In this document: positions 17,132-25,490 of the stretch, piece by piece
How the letters are laid out: every line of letters begins with the position of its first letter
Numbering within the stretch: position 1 is the stretch's first letter
Assembly: GCF_049341845.1 (NCBI RefSeq)
Contig: NZ_JBMPIT010000006.1
Location: 300,219-364,218 of the forward strand
DNA: 64,000 bases
From: Curtobacterium guangdongense
GTDB lineage: Bacteria > Actinomycetota > Actinomycetes > Actinomycetales > Microbacteriaceae
Direction of reading: 5' to 3'
The notes under the pieces: generated by a model
The model's database searches: none
The model's input: the letters and a program-made list of their open reading frames with translations, nothing else
Told to the model about the DNA's origin: nothing
Made by a program: the position numbers and the translations under genes

Positions 17132-18383
17132 GCCCCGCGCGCGGCGGACCGACGTCCTCGTCGCCCTGGGGACCGCCGTCTTCGCGATCGGTCTGCAGCT
17201 CGCACTGCCGCCGCTCGACCGCGCCGATCCGGACGGCACCGGGTCCAGCTACCCGGACGTCGTGAGCGTCCCGTGGATCGTCCTCGCGGTCGCGATGCTC
17301 GTGCAGTCGGCGCTGTTGCTCGGCGCGCGACGCCGACCCCGGACCACCCTGCTGCTCACCGCGCTGGTCCCCGTCGTCGCCGTGGTGCTCGCGCCGAGCA
17401 CCCTGTCCGGGCTCGCGATGCTGCCGGTCGTCGTGGCCGTCGTCCTCGCCGGTCTCCGCGTGCCCCTCACGCAGCTCTGGCCGACGCTCCTCCTCGCTGC
17501 CGTCCCGATCGTCGCGACGCAGACGGTGTTGGCGTTCGCCGTGCTGGGGGCCGGTCGTGCGAGTGTCGCCACGGGATTGGCGACCGGACTGGGCACGGGG
17601 GTCCTGCAGGCCGTCGGCGCCGTCGGGCTCCCGGCGCTCGTCGTGCTCGTGATCCGCGCACGACGTGACGTCCGCGCCGCACGGTCCGCGGAGGCCACCG
17701 CCCTCGACCGGCAACAGGACGCCCAGGTCGATGCCGCCATCGCCCGCGAGCGTGCGGCCATGGCGCGGGAGCTGCACGACATCGCGGCCCACCACCTCTC
17801 CGGCATCGCGCTCATGTCCGCCGCGATCGACCGGCAGATCGACACCGACCCGGATCGTGCCCACGACGGCGTCCGGCAGGTGCGGGCGCAGAGCACCGCG
17901 GTCCTCGACGACCTCCGCCGGCTCGTGGGGCTCCTCCGCGAGGACGCGCCGGCCGAACGGCTCGTCGAGACCGTCCCCGGCATCGTCGACCTGGTGGAGC
18001 GGGCCCGGCAGCGCGGTGCTGCCGAACTGGAGCTCCGCACCGGCTCCGCCGCCACCCTCGGCAGCGGGATCGGACCGCTCGCACAGCTCGCCGCGTACCG
18101 CACCGTCCAGGAGGCACTGGCCAACGCCGCCATGCACGCACCGGGGGCACGGTGCACCGTCACGATCGACGACCGCCCCTCGGATCGGCTCACGATCTCC
18201 GTCCGGAACGGAACGCCGACCGTTCCGGCCGACACCGCTCAGATGGACGACTCGCGGGTGGGCGGCAACGGGCTGCGCGGCATGCGGGAGCGTGCGGAGC
18301 TCGTCGGCGCTCGGCTCGAGACCGGGCCGACGGACGACGGCGGCTGGCGCGTCGTGCTCGTGCTCGACCGGGAGGCATCGTGA
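17118..18383 (+). CDS. NarL-type sensor histidine kinase
   Basis: A 421-residue HisKA_3 sensor kinase. The N-terminal ~180 residues contain about six membrane helices without an obvious extracellular domain. The dimerisation and phosphoacceptor region has H220 in ARELHDIAAHHLSG. The ATPase end shows the N-box YRTVQEALANAAMHA and the G-box GGNGLRGMRERAELVGA. It should phosphorylate the response regulator encoded next, whose GTG overlaps its stop (GTGA). The architecture resembles membrane-stress-sensing kinases, but the signal is unknown. Confidence 0.93.
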   Translation: MAPAEPRARRTDVLVALGTAVFAIGLQLALPPLDRADPDGTGSSYPDVVSVPWIVLAVAMLVQSALLLGARRRPRTTLLLTALVPVVAVVLAPSTLSGLAMLPVVVAVVLAGLRVPLTQLWPTLLLAAVPIVATQTVLAFAVLGAGRASVATGLATGLGTGVLQAVGAVGLPALVVLVIRARRDVRAARSAEATALDRQQDAQVDAAIARERAAMARELHDIAAHHLSGIALMSAAIDRQIDTDPDRAHDGVRQVRAQSTAVLDDLRRLVGLLREDAPAERLVETVPGIVDLVERARQRGAAELELRTGSAATLGSGIGPLAQLAAYRTVQEALANAAMHAPGARCTVTIDDRPSDRLTISVRNGTPTVPADTAQMDDSRVGGNGLRGMRERAELVGARLETGPTDDGGWRVVLVLDREAS

Positions 18384-19060
18384 GCGACCCGATCCGCGTG
18401 CTCGTCGCCGACGACCAACCGCTCGTGCGGGCCGGGGTGTCCGCGCTCCTCGACGCCGAACCCGACATCGAGGTCGTCGCGGTGGCTTCCGACGGCGCCG
18501 AGGCGCTGGAGCTCGCGCGGAGCACGGTGCCGGACGTCGCCTGCCTCGACATCCGGATGCCCGTGCACGACGGCATCACCGTGACCCGCGCGCTCTGCGG
18601 CCCCGATGCCGATCCGGCGATCCCGGTGCTCGTCCTCACCACCTTCGACCTCGACGACTACGTCTTCGGCGCGCTGGAGGCGGGTGCGAGCGGCTTCCTG
18701 CTCAAGGACGCCGAACCGGACGTCATCGTCGACGCCGTCCGGCAGGTCGCCGCCGGCAACGGGACGCTCGACCAGGCCCTCACCCGCCGGGTGCTCCGCG
18801 AGTTCGTGTCACGGCGTCGTCTGCAGCCGGTCACCGGTGACCGCGCCGACGAGGTCCTCACCGCCCGTGAATGGGACGTGCTGCTGCTCCTCGCGCAGGG
18901 CATGTCGAACGAGGACATCGCCGCGGCCCTCGTCGTCGAGGTGTCGACCGTGAAGTCGCACCTGGCGCGGATGCTGCCGAAGCTCGGGGTCCAGTCGCGA
19001 CTGCAGGCGGTCGTCTGGGCGTACCAGAACCACATCGTGAGCGTCCCCGAGCGGGACTGA
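18380..19060 (+). CDS. NarL/LuxR-family response regulator
   Basis: A 226-residue response regulator with a receiver domain (acidic pair D11/D12, phosphoacceptor D57 in VACLDIRMP, switch lysine in GFLLKDA). A C-terminal LuxR helix-turn-helix (LTAREWDVLLLLAQGMSNEDIAAALVVEVSTVKSHLARML) completes it. It is the partner of the preceding kinase, translationally coupled through a GTGA overlap. Target promoters cannot be read from the sequence; the co-transcribed CPBP gene is a natural candidate. Confidence 0.95.
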   Translation: MSDPIRVLVADDQPLVRAGVSALLDAEPDIEVVAVASDGAEALELARSTVPDVACLDIRMPVHDGITVTRALCGPDADPAIPVLVLTTFDLDDYVFGALEAGASGFLLKDAEPDVIVDAVRQVAAGNGTLDQALTRRVLREFVSRRRLQPVTGDRADEVLTAREWDVLLLLAQGMSNEDIAAALVVEVSTVKSHLARMLPKLGVQSRLQAVVWAYQNHIVSVPERD

Positions 19061-19125
19061 CCCGCCCGCGGACGTTCCACGTCGGCTCGCTCAACTTGCA
19101 CATGTGTGTGCACGAAGATGGGCCC

Positions 19126-19911
19126 ATGTCTGACCCCATCCGCTACGTCGCCATCGGCGACAGCTTCTCCGAGGGCATCGGCGACGTCGGCGACGCGACC
19201 GGCACCCCGCCCCTCCCCGGATGGGCCGGACGCCTGGCGACCGGCCTGGCCGCCGCGTACCCGGATACGCCGGTGTCCTACGCGAACCTCGCCGTCCGGG
19301 GGCGCCTGCTCGCCGGGGTCCTCGACGGGCAGCTCGACGCGGCACTCGCCCTCGACCCGGCACCGACGCTCATCACGTTCTGCGCCGGCGGCAACGACCT
19401 GCTCCGCCCGTCGTTCGACCCCGACGCGCTCATCGCTCCCCTGGAGACCGCGGTCGAACGGGTCCTGGCGCGCGGCATCCGGTTCGCGCTCCTCAGCCCC
19501 GCCGATCCGAGCGCTCGACTCCCCCTCGGATCGCTCATCAACAACCGCGGCAACGCCTGGGCCGGCGCGCTCGGGGATCTCGCCCAGCGCCGCGACCTGC
19601 CGTTCGTCGACGTCTCCCGCGATCGCCACCTGGGCCGTGCGGAGTTCTGGTCCGACGACCGCCTGCACATGAACGCCACCGGGCACCAGCGCGTCGCCGA
19701 CCTGGCGCTGCACGCGATCGCCGATGCCCCGGCCGCGCCCGAGCCCGTCGACGCCCGGGCAGCCAGGGCTCGGCTGCCGGAGGAACTCCGGTACTACCGC
19801 GACCACGTGCTGCCCTGGGTCGGCCGACGGGTCACCCGCCGCTCGTCGGGCGACGGTCGCTCCGCGACGTTCCCGACGTGGACGCCCGTGCGCCGGACCC
19901 CGGACCACTGA
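19126..19911 (+). CDS. SGNH/GDSL-family esterase
   Basis: A 261-residue SGNH hydrolase. Block I is VAIGDSFSEG with nucleophile S13. Block III is the CAGGNDLL segment, and block V is DRLHMNATGH with the catalytic Asp/His. No signal peptide is seen, so it is probably intracellular; the ester substrate is unknown. Two in-frame ATGs are possible, 19102 and 19126. Neither has a clear ribosome binding site, and I prefer 19126, where homology starts (MSDPIRYVAIGDS). It lies 65 nt after the response regulator gene and could be read through from it. Confidence 0.87.
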   Translation: MSDPIRYVAIGDSFSEGIGDVGDATGTPPLPGWAGRLATGLAAAYPDTPVSYANLAVRGRLLAGVLDGQLDAALALDPAPTLITFCAGGNDLLRPSFDPDALIAPLETAVERVLARGIRFALLSPADPSARLPLGSLINNRGNAWAGALGDLAQRRDLPFVDVSRDRHLGRAEFWSDDRLHMNATGHQRVADLALHAIADAPAAPEPVDARAARARLPEELRYYRDHVLPWVGRRVTRRSSGDGRSATFPTWTPVRRTPDH

Positions 19912-20045
19912 ACGCCCGCTCAGGGAGTGGTGATCACGCAGGATCGCAGCGGTTCCCCGCACGCCGCCCCGTGCGTGGTTGCCGGTCGACAGACCTGACG
20001 GTCCACTGGACGGGTCCACGCCAGCCGACGTCAGGGGAGACGGCC

Positions 20046-20612
20046 ATGACGACCTTTGCACCGAGCGCAACAGCGACTGCTGGTGCAGCCGTCGCCGCAC
20101 CCGCCGTCCGCGGGATCGACCACATCGGCCTGACCGTGCCGGACATCGACGCGGCCTCCGACTTCTTCGTCAGCGGACTCGGCGCCGTCGTCCTCTACGA
20201 CCGGTTCCTCAGGAGCGATCCGGTGCGCAGGACCCCGGACGTCCAGCAGCGTCTGGGCATCCCGCACACGATGGCGCAGGGAGCGCTCCGGATGCTCGCC
20301 CTGCCGAACGGCCCGGGGCTGGAGCTCTTCGAGTACCACGGGCGGGGGCAGCGAGCGGCGGCACGGCCGAGCGACATCGGGTGGCAGCACGTCGCGTTCT
20401 ACGTGGACGACCTCGACTGCGCACTCGCGGGCGTGGAGACCGCCGGCGGGCACCGGTACGCCGACCCGCGCGACCTGGGCGGGAACGAGAGCGGGTTCGG
20501 CAACCGCTTCGTGTACGTGGGGACACCGTGGGGCTCGACCCTCGAGCTCATCTCCTACCCGACGCTGCAGGAGGCCGAGATCACCGCGCCGCGCCGGAAG
20601 TGGCGGGTCTGA
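20046..20612 (+). CDS. VOC (glyoxalase/bleomycin resistance) superfamily protein
   Basis: A 188-residue protein with paired beta-alpha-beta-beta-beta modules of the vicinal oxygen chelate fold. The first module opens with IDHIGLTVPDIDAASDFF and the second with WQHVAFYVDDLDCAL. The metal ligands are likely the two histidines and the glutamate in STLELISYP. The enzyme could be a dioxygenase, lyase or resistance protein; the substrate is not deducible. An AGGGGAGA stretch upstream supports the ATG at 20046. No operon partner is evident. Confidence 0.85.
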   Translation: MTTFAPSATATAGAAVAAPAVRGIDHIGLTVPDIDAASDFFVSGLGAVVLYDRFLRSDPVRRTPDVQQRLGIPHTMAQGALRMLALPNGPGLELFEYHGRGQRAAARPSDIGWQHVAFYVDDLDCALAGVETAGGHRYADPRDLGGNESGFGNRFVYVGTPWGSTLELISYPTLQEAEITAPRRKWRV

Positions 20613-20624
20613 CCGCGGGTCTCG

Positions 20625-21116
20625 TCAGCCGGTGACGTAGGTGCGCGTCGGTGCACCGCTGAGCGCGTGCGCGAACTCCGTCCCCGTGGGGCGGAAGCCG
20701 ACCGCCTCGTAGAGCCGGACTGCCCTGGTGTTCCCGGTGAGGGCGTGCAGTGCGACGGACGGGTGTCCGGCTGCCCGTGCCGCGTCGATCCCGGCGACGA
20801 GCAGTGCCCGCCCGACCCCTCGTGCCTGCAGATCCGGTCGGACCGCCAGCAGGGACAGGTACGCCGCATCGTCGGGGTCGCCGGCCAGGCCGGTCCCCGG
20901 CGCGGTGACCAGGACGAAGCCGTCGAGTCCGCCGTCGTCCGACCCCGCGACCAGCAGCGCGACCCGATCCACCAGGAACTTGGTGCCGGCACGCGCCCGC
21001 ACGGCCGGGTCCTCCGCGACGCCGTCGCGCGCGGCGACGGCGGCGCACCACAGGTCGATGCAGTCGGCGCCCTGGTCCGCGGTCGCAGGACGCGGGACCA
21101 CCGACGACTCGACCAC
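20625..21116 (-). CDS. GNAT-family N-acetyltransferase
   Basis: A 163-residue GNAT protein. The acetyl-CoA pyrophosphate loop is visible as LLAVRPDLQARGVGRALL, followed by the helix segment ALHALTGNTRAVRLYEAVGFRPTG that closes the fold. It transfers an acetyl group to an unidentified amine or protein. Translation appears to begin with the GTG at 21116. It follows the flavin monooxygenase gene by 4 nt on the same strand, so the two may be co-transcribed. Confidence 0.86.
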   Translation of the reverse strand: MVESSVVPRPATADQGADCIDLWCAAVAARDGVAEDPAVRARAGTKFLVDRVALLVAGSDDGGLDGFVLVTAPGTGLAGDPDDAAYLSLLAVRPDLQARGVGRALLVAGIDAARAAGHPSVALHALTGNTRAVRLYEAVGFRPTGTEFAHALSGAPTRTYVTG

Positions 21117-21120
21117 CCGA

Positions 21121-22563
21121 TCAGCCTACGACCGCGTCACTCCCGATCCGGTAGCCGGCGCCACGGTGTTCCCCGGGCAGCCGGTCCCCGCGCCCGTGCA
21201 GCTTGTGCCGCAGCGAACCGGACTCGTAGGCGTCCGGGTAGGCCCCACGGGCACGCAACTCCGGGATGACGAACTCGATGACGTCCTCCCACGTGCCGGG
21301 CGTCACCGCGTACGCCAGGTTGAACCCGTCGACGTCGGTCTGCTGCTGGATCTCCTGCAGCTGCGTCGCGATCGTCGCTCCCCCACCGACCGCGACCGGC
21401 CCGAGTCCACCGATCGCCGTGTGTCGGGCGAGGTCACGGATCGTCCACTTCGACCCGTCGGACCCCGTCGCCGCGGAGATGTTCGCCGCCGCCGACTGGA
21501 TCGCGTTCGACTCGACGTCACCGAGCGGCTCGTCGAGATCCCACTGCGACAGGTCGACGCCCATCCAGCCGGAGTTGAGCACCAGCGCACCGAGTTCGGA
21601 CGCGTAGGACAGGTAGTCCTCGTACTTCGCCTGCGCCAGCTCGTCGGTCTCGTCGGTGATGATCGTCAGCAGCGTGTAGATCTTCGCCGCGTACCGGTCG
21701 CGGCCGGCCGCTTCGAGTGCGTCGCGGATCTTCGTCACCGTCGCGGCGAGCTGCGGGACCGTCGGGGCACCGACGAAGACCGCCTCGGCGTTCTCGGCGG
21801 CGAACCGGATCCCGCGCGGCGACGCCCCCGCCTGGTAGATCACCGGCGTGCGCTGCACCGACGGCTCCGACAGGTGGATGCCCGGGACGTCGAAGTGCTT
21901 GCCGTGGTGCTCGATCGGGTGCACCTTCGCCGGGTCGGTGAAGACCCCGGTCTCCCGGTCCTCCACCACTGCGTCGTCCTCCCACGACCCCTCCCACAGC
22001 TTGTAGAGGACCTCGAGGTACTCGTCGGCGACGTCGTACCGGTCGTCGTGACCGAGCTGGTCGGTCTGCCCCATGTTCCGCGCGGCGCTCGGCAGGTACC
22101 CGGTGACGACGTTCCAGCCGACGCGGCCCTTCGTCAGGTGGTCGAGCGTCGAGACGCGGCGGGCGAACGGGTACGGGTGCTCGTAGGCGGTCCCCGCGGT
22201 GATCCCGAACCCGAGGTGCTCGGTCACCGACGCCATGGCGGACACGAGGAGGATCGGGTCGTTCACCGGGACCTGCGACCCCGTCCGGAGCGCTGCCTCG
22301 TTCGAGCCGCCGTACACGTCGTACGTGCCGAGGACGTCGGCGATGAAGATGCCGTCGAACGCGCCACCCTCGAGCGTCTTGGCGAGGTCGGTCCAGTACG
22401 ACAGGTCGCGGTAGTTCCGGGAGCGGTCGCGCGGGTGGCGCCACAGCCCGGAGGACTGGTGCGCGACGCAGTTCATGTCGAACGCGTTGAAGCGGATCTG
22501 CCTGGTCGGGTTCGTCGAGTCCGTCACGGTGGCGACGCTACGTGCGGTTCCTCCGACGGTCAC
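21121..22563 (-). CDS. LLM-class flavin monooxygenase, NtaA/SnaA/DszA family
   Basis: A protein of up to 480 residues belonging to the bacterial-luciferase-like FMNH2-dependent monooxygenases of the NtaA/SnaA/DszA group. Landmarks are RFNAFDMNCVAHQSSGLW near the start, FDGIFIADVLG, the SVTEHLGFGITAGTAYEHPYPFARR segment that lines the FMN pocket, GRVGWNVVTGYL and IYQAGASPRG. Family members oxidise chelators, sulfonates or dibenzothiophene sulfone with a partner flavin reductase, which is not nearby. Two GTG starts are possible, 22563 and 22527; neither has a good ribosome binding site. Confidence 0.88.
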   Translation of the reverse strand: MTVGGTARSVATVTDSTNPTRQIRFNAFDMNCVAHQSSGLWRHPRDRSRNYRDLSYWTDLAKTLEGGAFDGIFIADVLGTYDVYGGSNEAALRTGSQVPVNDPILLVSAMASVTEHLGFGITAGTAYEHPYPFARRVSTLDHLTKGRVGWNVVTGYLPSAARNMGQTDQLGHDDRYDVADEYLEVLYKLWEGSWEDDAVVEDRETGVFTDPAKVHPIEHHGKHFDVPGIHLSEPSVQRTPVIYQAGASPRGIRFAAENAEAVFVGAPTVPQLAATVTKIRDALEAAGRDRYAAKIYTLLTIITDETDELAQAKYEDYLSYASELGALVLNSGWMGVDLSQWDLDEPLGDVESNAIQSAAANISAATGSDGSKWTIRDLARHTAIGGLGPVAVGGGATIATQLQEIQQQTDVDGFNLAYAVTPGTWEDVIEFVIPELRARGAYPDAYESGSLRHKLHGRGDRLPGEHRGAGYRIGSDAVVG

Positions 22564-22596
22564 GCAAGGTGACGAACGATGACGTTGTGACCCGGT

Positions 22597-23418
22597 TCAC
22601 TCGCCTGCTCCCCGCCGACACCAGGCGGCGGTCACCGCGATCGTCGTGCCGAACGCCTCGAGCGCTGGACGGTTCAGGAACGCGTGGCGCGTCCCGGCGA
22701 GGACGTGGTGCTCGACGTCGGTCCCCGCGGCGGCGAGCTCCGCCGCGAACAGGTCACCGGACGCCCGCATGTTGTCGTGTTCGGCGTTGACCACGAGTGT
22801 CCGCGGGAACCCTCCGAGCTCGTGTCCGCCGGGGAACGCGAGACGCTCGGCGAGCGCGTCTCTCGACCCCGCGTAGTTGCGGTTCACCACGTCCAGTGCC
22901 CACGGCGCGTGGGTGATCCGGCGATGTCGACGAGACCGGAGGCGGGGGTCTCGGCTCCTGGGATGCGTGGCGTGGAAGAAGCCGTACGCGAAGACGGCGC
23001 CCACCGGGGGCGCACCCTCGTCCGTCGCGCGGAGTGTCGCGGCCGCCGCGAGGCACGCACCGGCGCTCGCTCCGCCGAGGACCACGCCGCCGGGTGATGC
23101 GGCGTGCACCTCGTGGTACGCGGCGAGCACGTCGTCGAGGGGCACCGGGTAGCGGTGCCGTCGCGACGTCGCCCACCCGGTACCCGGCACCGGCGCCAGA
23201 CGGTAGTCGCCGGTGGCGACGGTCACGCCCTGCGCGGCCAGGGACCGCGCGACGTCGTGTGCCTCGGGTTGGTCGAGACCGCCCCGGAAGAATCCACCGC
23301 CGTGCAGCCAGAGCAGCGTCGGCCCTCCGGTCGTCCCGACGTCAGGCACCGCGCGGTACCAGCGGATCGGAACCGCGTGCCGGTCCGCACCCGGGCGTGT
23401 GCCGATGGGGTCTGCCAT
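22597..23418 (-). CDS. Alpha/beta hydrolase, HSL-type esterase
   Basis: A 273-residue esterase of the hormone-sensitive lipase group. The oxyanion-hole motif is HGGGFF, the nucleophile elbow is GGASAGACLA, and the catalytic acid and histidine are likely in the NAEHDNMRASG region and GTRHAFLN. It probably cleaves small acyl esters in the cytoplasm. The ATG at 23418 fits the family start. It lies 69 nt after another hydrolase gene on the same strand, so the two may be read together. Confidence 0.88.
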   Translation of the reverse strand: MADPIGTRPGADRHAVPIRWYRAVPDVGTTGGPTLLWLHGGGFFRGGLDQPEAHDVARSLAAQGVTVATGDYRLAPVPGTGWATSRRHRYPVPLDDVLAAYHEVHAASPGGVVLGGASAGACLAAAATLRATDEGAPPVGAVFAYGFFHATHPRSRDPRLRSRRHRRITHAPWALDVVNRNYAGSRDALAERLAFPGGHELGGFPRTLVVNAEHDNMRASGDLFAAELAAAGTDVEHHVLAGTRHAFLNRPALEAFGTTIAVTAAWCRRGAGE

Positions 23419-23487
23419 GCGATCACCTTGGCAGAACAGCGGTCCGTCGGAGCGAGGGCAGGACAGGGGTCGCCGGAGCGAGCAGGG

Positions 23488-24231
23488 TCAGCGCACCCGT
23501 TCCACGAAAGGGTCGATGACCGCCCAGGTGGCATCCGGGGCTTCGAGGTGCGGGAGGTGGCCGGCCGCGCGGACCTCCGCGAACTCGGCACCGGGGATCG
23601 CGCGAGCGACGGCGCGACCGTACGGCGGCGTGACGATGCGGTCGCTCTCGCCGAAGACGACGAGCGTCGGCACGGTGATCGTCGCAGCGCGGTCCAGGAG
23701 CGTCGGGTCACTCATCCCGCGGCCCGCGAGGACCGCGATCGTCCGTCCGTTCGACTGCTGCACGGCCCGCTGCTCCGCTGTCAGACCGGCGGGGTCGACG
23801 TACCCCCGCTCCGGGTCGTGCCACGCCGCCTCGGCGAGCCCACGGGCGTCCAGCGCGAAGAAGTCCGCGATCGGCTCACCGTCGACGACGGCTCCGACGC
23901 CGTCGATGTCCACCGCGGCGCCGATCACCCCCGCGTACCGTTCGCTGCCCGCCGCCGCGATCGCCATCTCGAGCGCGAGCCACCCGCCGATCGACGACCC
24001 CACCACCACGACCCCGCGGGCGCCGCTGGTGACGAGCTGCTCCAGGTACACGCCGGCCAGGTCGGCGACGGAGGTCACGTCGTCCGGGAGCACGGTGCCG
24101 TTCCAACCGGGGTGGGTCGGGGCGAGGACCTGCATGGTCGCGGCGAGGTGGTCGACGATCGGGACGACCGTCTGCGGACCACCACCGCCGTGGAGCACGA
24201 GTGCGATGGATTCGGTTCGTCCAGTGGTCAT
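23488..24231 (-). CDS. Alpha/beta hydrolase
   Basis: A 247-residue alpha/beta hydrolase. The oxyanion strand is ALVLHGGGGPQTV, the nucleophile elbow is VGSSIGGWLA and the catalytic histidine is likely in the GHLPHLEAPD segment. The acid is probably in VFGESDRIV. The substrate is unknown. The gene is divergent from a MarR regulator, and its start (ATG 24231) is separated from that gene by 50 nt holding an inverted repeat. It is therefore a likely target of that regulator. Confidence 0.88.
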   Translation of the reverse strand: MTTGRTESIALVLHGGGGPQTVVPIVDHLAATMQVLAPTHPGWNGTVLPDDVTSVADLAGVYLEQLVTSGARGVVVVGSSIGGWLALEMAIAAAGSERYAGVIGAAVDIDGVGAVVDGEPIADFFALDARGLAEAAWHDPERGYVDPAGLTAEQRAVQQSNGRTIAVLAGRGMSDPTLLDRAATITVPTLVVFGESDRIVTPPYGRAVARAIPGAEFAEVRAAGHLPHLEAPDATWAVIDPFVERVR

Positions 24232-24239
24232 CGGATGCC

Positions 24240-24271
24240 TATCTCAACATGTTTATCTACGGATGTTGATA
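24240..24271. promoter_or_regulatory. Candidate MarR operator
   Basis: TATCTCAACAT (24240-24250) and ATGTTGATA (24263-24271) form an inverted repeat with a 12-nt spacer. It sits in the 50-nt region between the divergent hydrolase and MarR genes. Its position and symmetry fit autoregulation by the MarR protein. This AT-rich patch stands out in very GC-rich surroundings. Confidence 0.6.
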
Positions 24272-24281
24272 CGGTAGCACC

Positions 24282-24698
24282 GTGACGACGGATCTGGAAG
24301 CGCTCGGTCAGGCGGTCAAACGGGCGCAGTACCGCAACCACCGCACCATGGACGCCGCACTGCGGGACGTCGGCGTGAGCCTCGTGCAGTGGGATGCCCT
24401 GCGCGCGATCGACCGGCTGCCGGGAGCGTCGGGACACGACCTCGCCACGGAGACGTTCCAGAGCGACCAGGCGTTCGGCACCCTCGCCGCGCGCATGGTG
24501 GAACGCGGGCTGATCGAACGCACCGCCGGCCGTGGCCGCCGGATCGAGCACTCGCTCACCGAGGCAGGACGGACAGCGCTCGAGGGCGGACGAGATCGTG
24601 CCGCCGGGGTCCTCGACGAGCTGTTCGCGCCGCTCGACACCGACGAACGAGCGACGCTCCTCCGACTGCTCCGCCGACTCACCGAGCAGGAACGGTAG
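24282..24698 (+). CDS. MarR-family transcriptional regulator
   Basis: A 138-residue winged-helix regulator. The DNA-binding region runs from about DALRAIDRLPGASGHDLATE to QAFGTLAARMVERGLIERTAGRGRRIEHSLTEAG, which includes the wing. Such dimeric repressors are released by small ligands. It begins with GTG at 24282, divergent from an alpha/beta hydrolase, and the spacer contains a matching inverted repeat. A small membrane protein gene follows after 9 nt, probably in one operon. Confidence 0.9.
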   Translation: MTTDLEALGQAVKRAQYRNHRTMDAALRDVGVSLVQWDALRAIDRLPGASGHDLATETFQSDQAFGTLAARMVERGLIERTAGRGRRIEHSLTEAGRTALEGGRDRAAGVLDELFAPLDTDERATLLRLLRRLTEQER

Positions 24699-24707
24699 CG
24701 TCTCCCC

Positions 24708-24992
24708 ATGCTCGCGCGCCTCCGACCCCAGGCCCCAGCACTCGTGCTCCTCCTCGCGGCCGGCGTCGCGGTGCTGGTCGCCGTGGTCGCGGATCACATC
24801 GCCTGGCCGATGGCCCCGGCCTTCCCGTGGCTCCATCACGGAGACTTCTCCTACGTCGCCACGAAGACCCAGTGGGACACGGCGACGGCTGCACGCTCGA
24901 TCGCGCGGGTCGCCGTGGTCATCGCCGGCCTCTCCCTCATCGCATCGGTGGTCGCGTTCTTCCGCACGCTCCTCCTGAGCCGTCGGGCCTGA
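24708..24992 (+). CDS. Small two-helix membrane protein
   Basis: A 94-residue protein with two hydrophobic helices (residues ~11-27 and ~66-86) joined by a polar loop with WPMAPAFPWLHHGDFSYVATK. I do not recognise a named family. The gene starts 9 nt after the MarR stop, so it is very likely in that operon and shares its control. Similar small membrane proteins of unknown function are common in Actinobacteria. Nothing points to a specific role. Confidence 0.7.
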   Translation: MLARLRPQAPALVLLLAAGVAVLVAVVADHIAWPMAPAFPWLHHGDFSYVATKTQWDTATAARSIARVAVVIAGLSLIASVVAFFRTLLLSRRA

Positions 24993-25108
24993 CGGTGGCC
25001 GCGTGATCCCTCCACCTCCCGCCCGTGGAAACGCTCACGAAACCCCGCGCGCGCTGCACTGGGTACCGCGACCGTCACCGGGACGGTCCACCGGATCCAG
25101 GAGGCACC

Positions 25109-25348
25109 ATGCTCGTCCACAAGAAGCTCGCCGCGGCCGCCATCGTCGCGACTACCGCAGCCGTCGCCGTGTTCGGCGGCGCGGCCGCAGCCACCGCCGT
25201 CGGCGGTGAGACCGAGACGGCACTGACCGTCTTCGAGACCGTCGCCGATGGTCGCTCCGCCATCGACGTCACCGTCACGTCCGGGGCAGACGGCGTCCCG
25301 TCGTCCCGCTCCGACACCCTGGACGATCTGCCGTCCGCCGCGTGGTGA
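25109..25348 (+). CDS. Small secreted protein of unknown function
   Basis: A 79-residue product with an N-terminal signal-peptide pattern (MLVHKKL, then an Ala/Val-rich core to about residue 30). A short acidic mature part follows, with no cysteine or recognised motif. CAGGAGGC lies 8 nt before the ATG at 25109, and a strong hairpin terminator follows directly after the stop. These signals make a real gene more likely than the short length alone would suggest. I do not recognise the family. Confidence 0.65.
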   Translation: MLVHKKLAAAAIVATTAAVAVFGGAAAATAVGGETETALTVFETVADGRSAIDVTVTSGADGVPSSRSDTLDDLPSAAW

Positions 25349-25357
25349 CGGAACCCG

Positions 25358-25410
25358 ACACCGGACGGGAGGCTCGTGGCCGTGTCCGCCACGAGCCTCC
25401 CGTCCGGTGT
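25358..25410. terminator. GACGGGAGGCTCG-family hairpin
   Basis: A perfect 23-bp stem (25358-25380 with 25388-25410) closes a 7-nt loop, CGTGTCC. The stem core is the dispersed GGACGGGAGGCTCGTGGC sequence. It follows the small secreted protein gene and precedes the glgX promoter region. No T-tract is obvious, as is common for actinobacterial terminators. Confidence 0.85.
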
Positions 25411-25490
25411 GTGCAGGATCGATCCGGGTGACCGGCTCGGGGTACGTGGATCCGCGCAGGGCACAGCGGGGTACCGGTACAACTTCCACC

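Noticed and set aside
13610..17239. A 1209-codon minus-strand frame covering several genes
   Set aside because: The racemase occupies only its 3' end. The remainder is antisense to the CPBP gene and out of frame with the permease, and its sequence is Arg-rich without any motif.
24240..24271. Riboswitch or RNA leader
   Set aside because: The spacer is only 50 nt and symmetric; a protein-binding operator explains it better.
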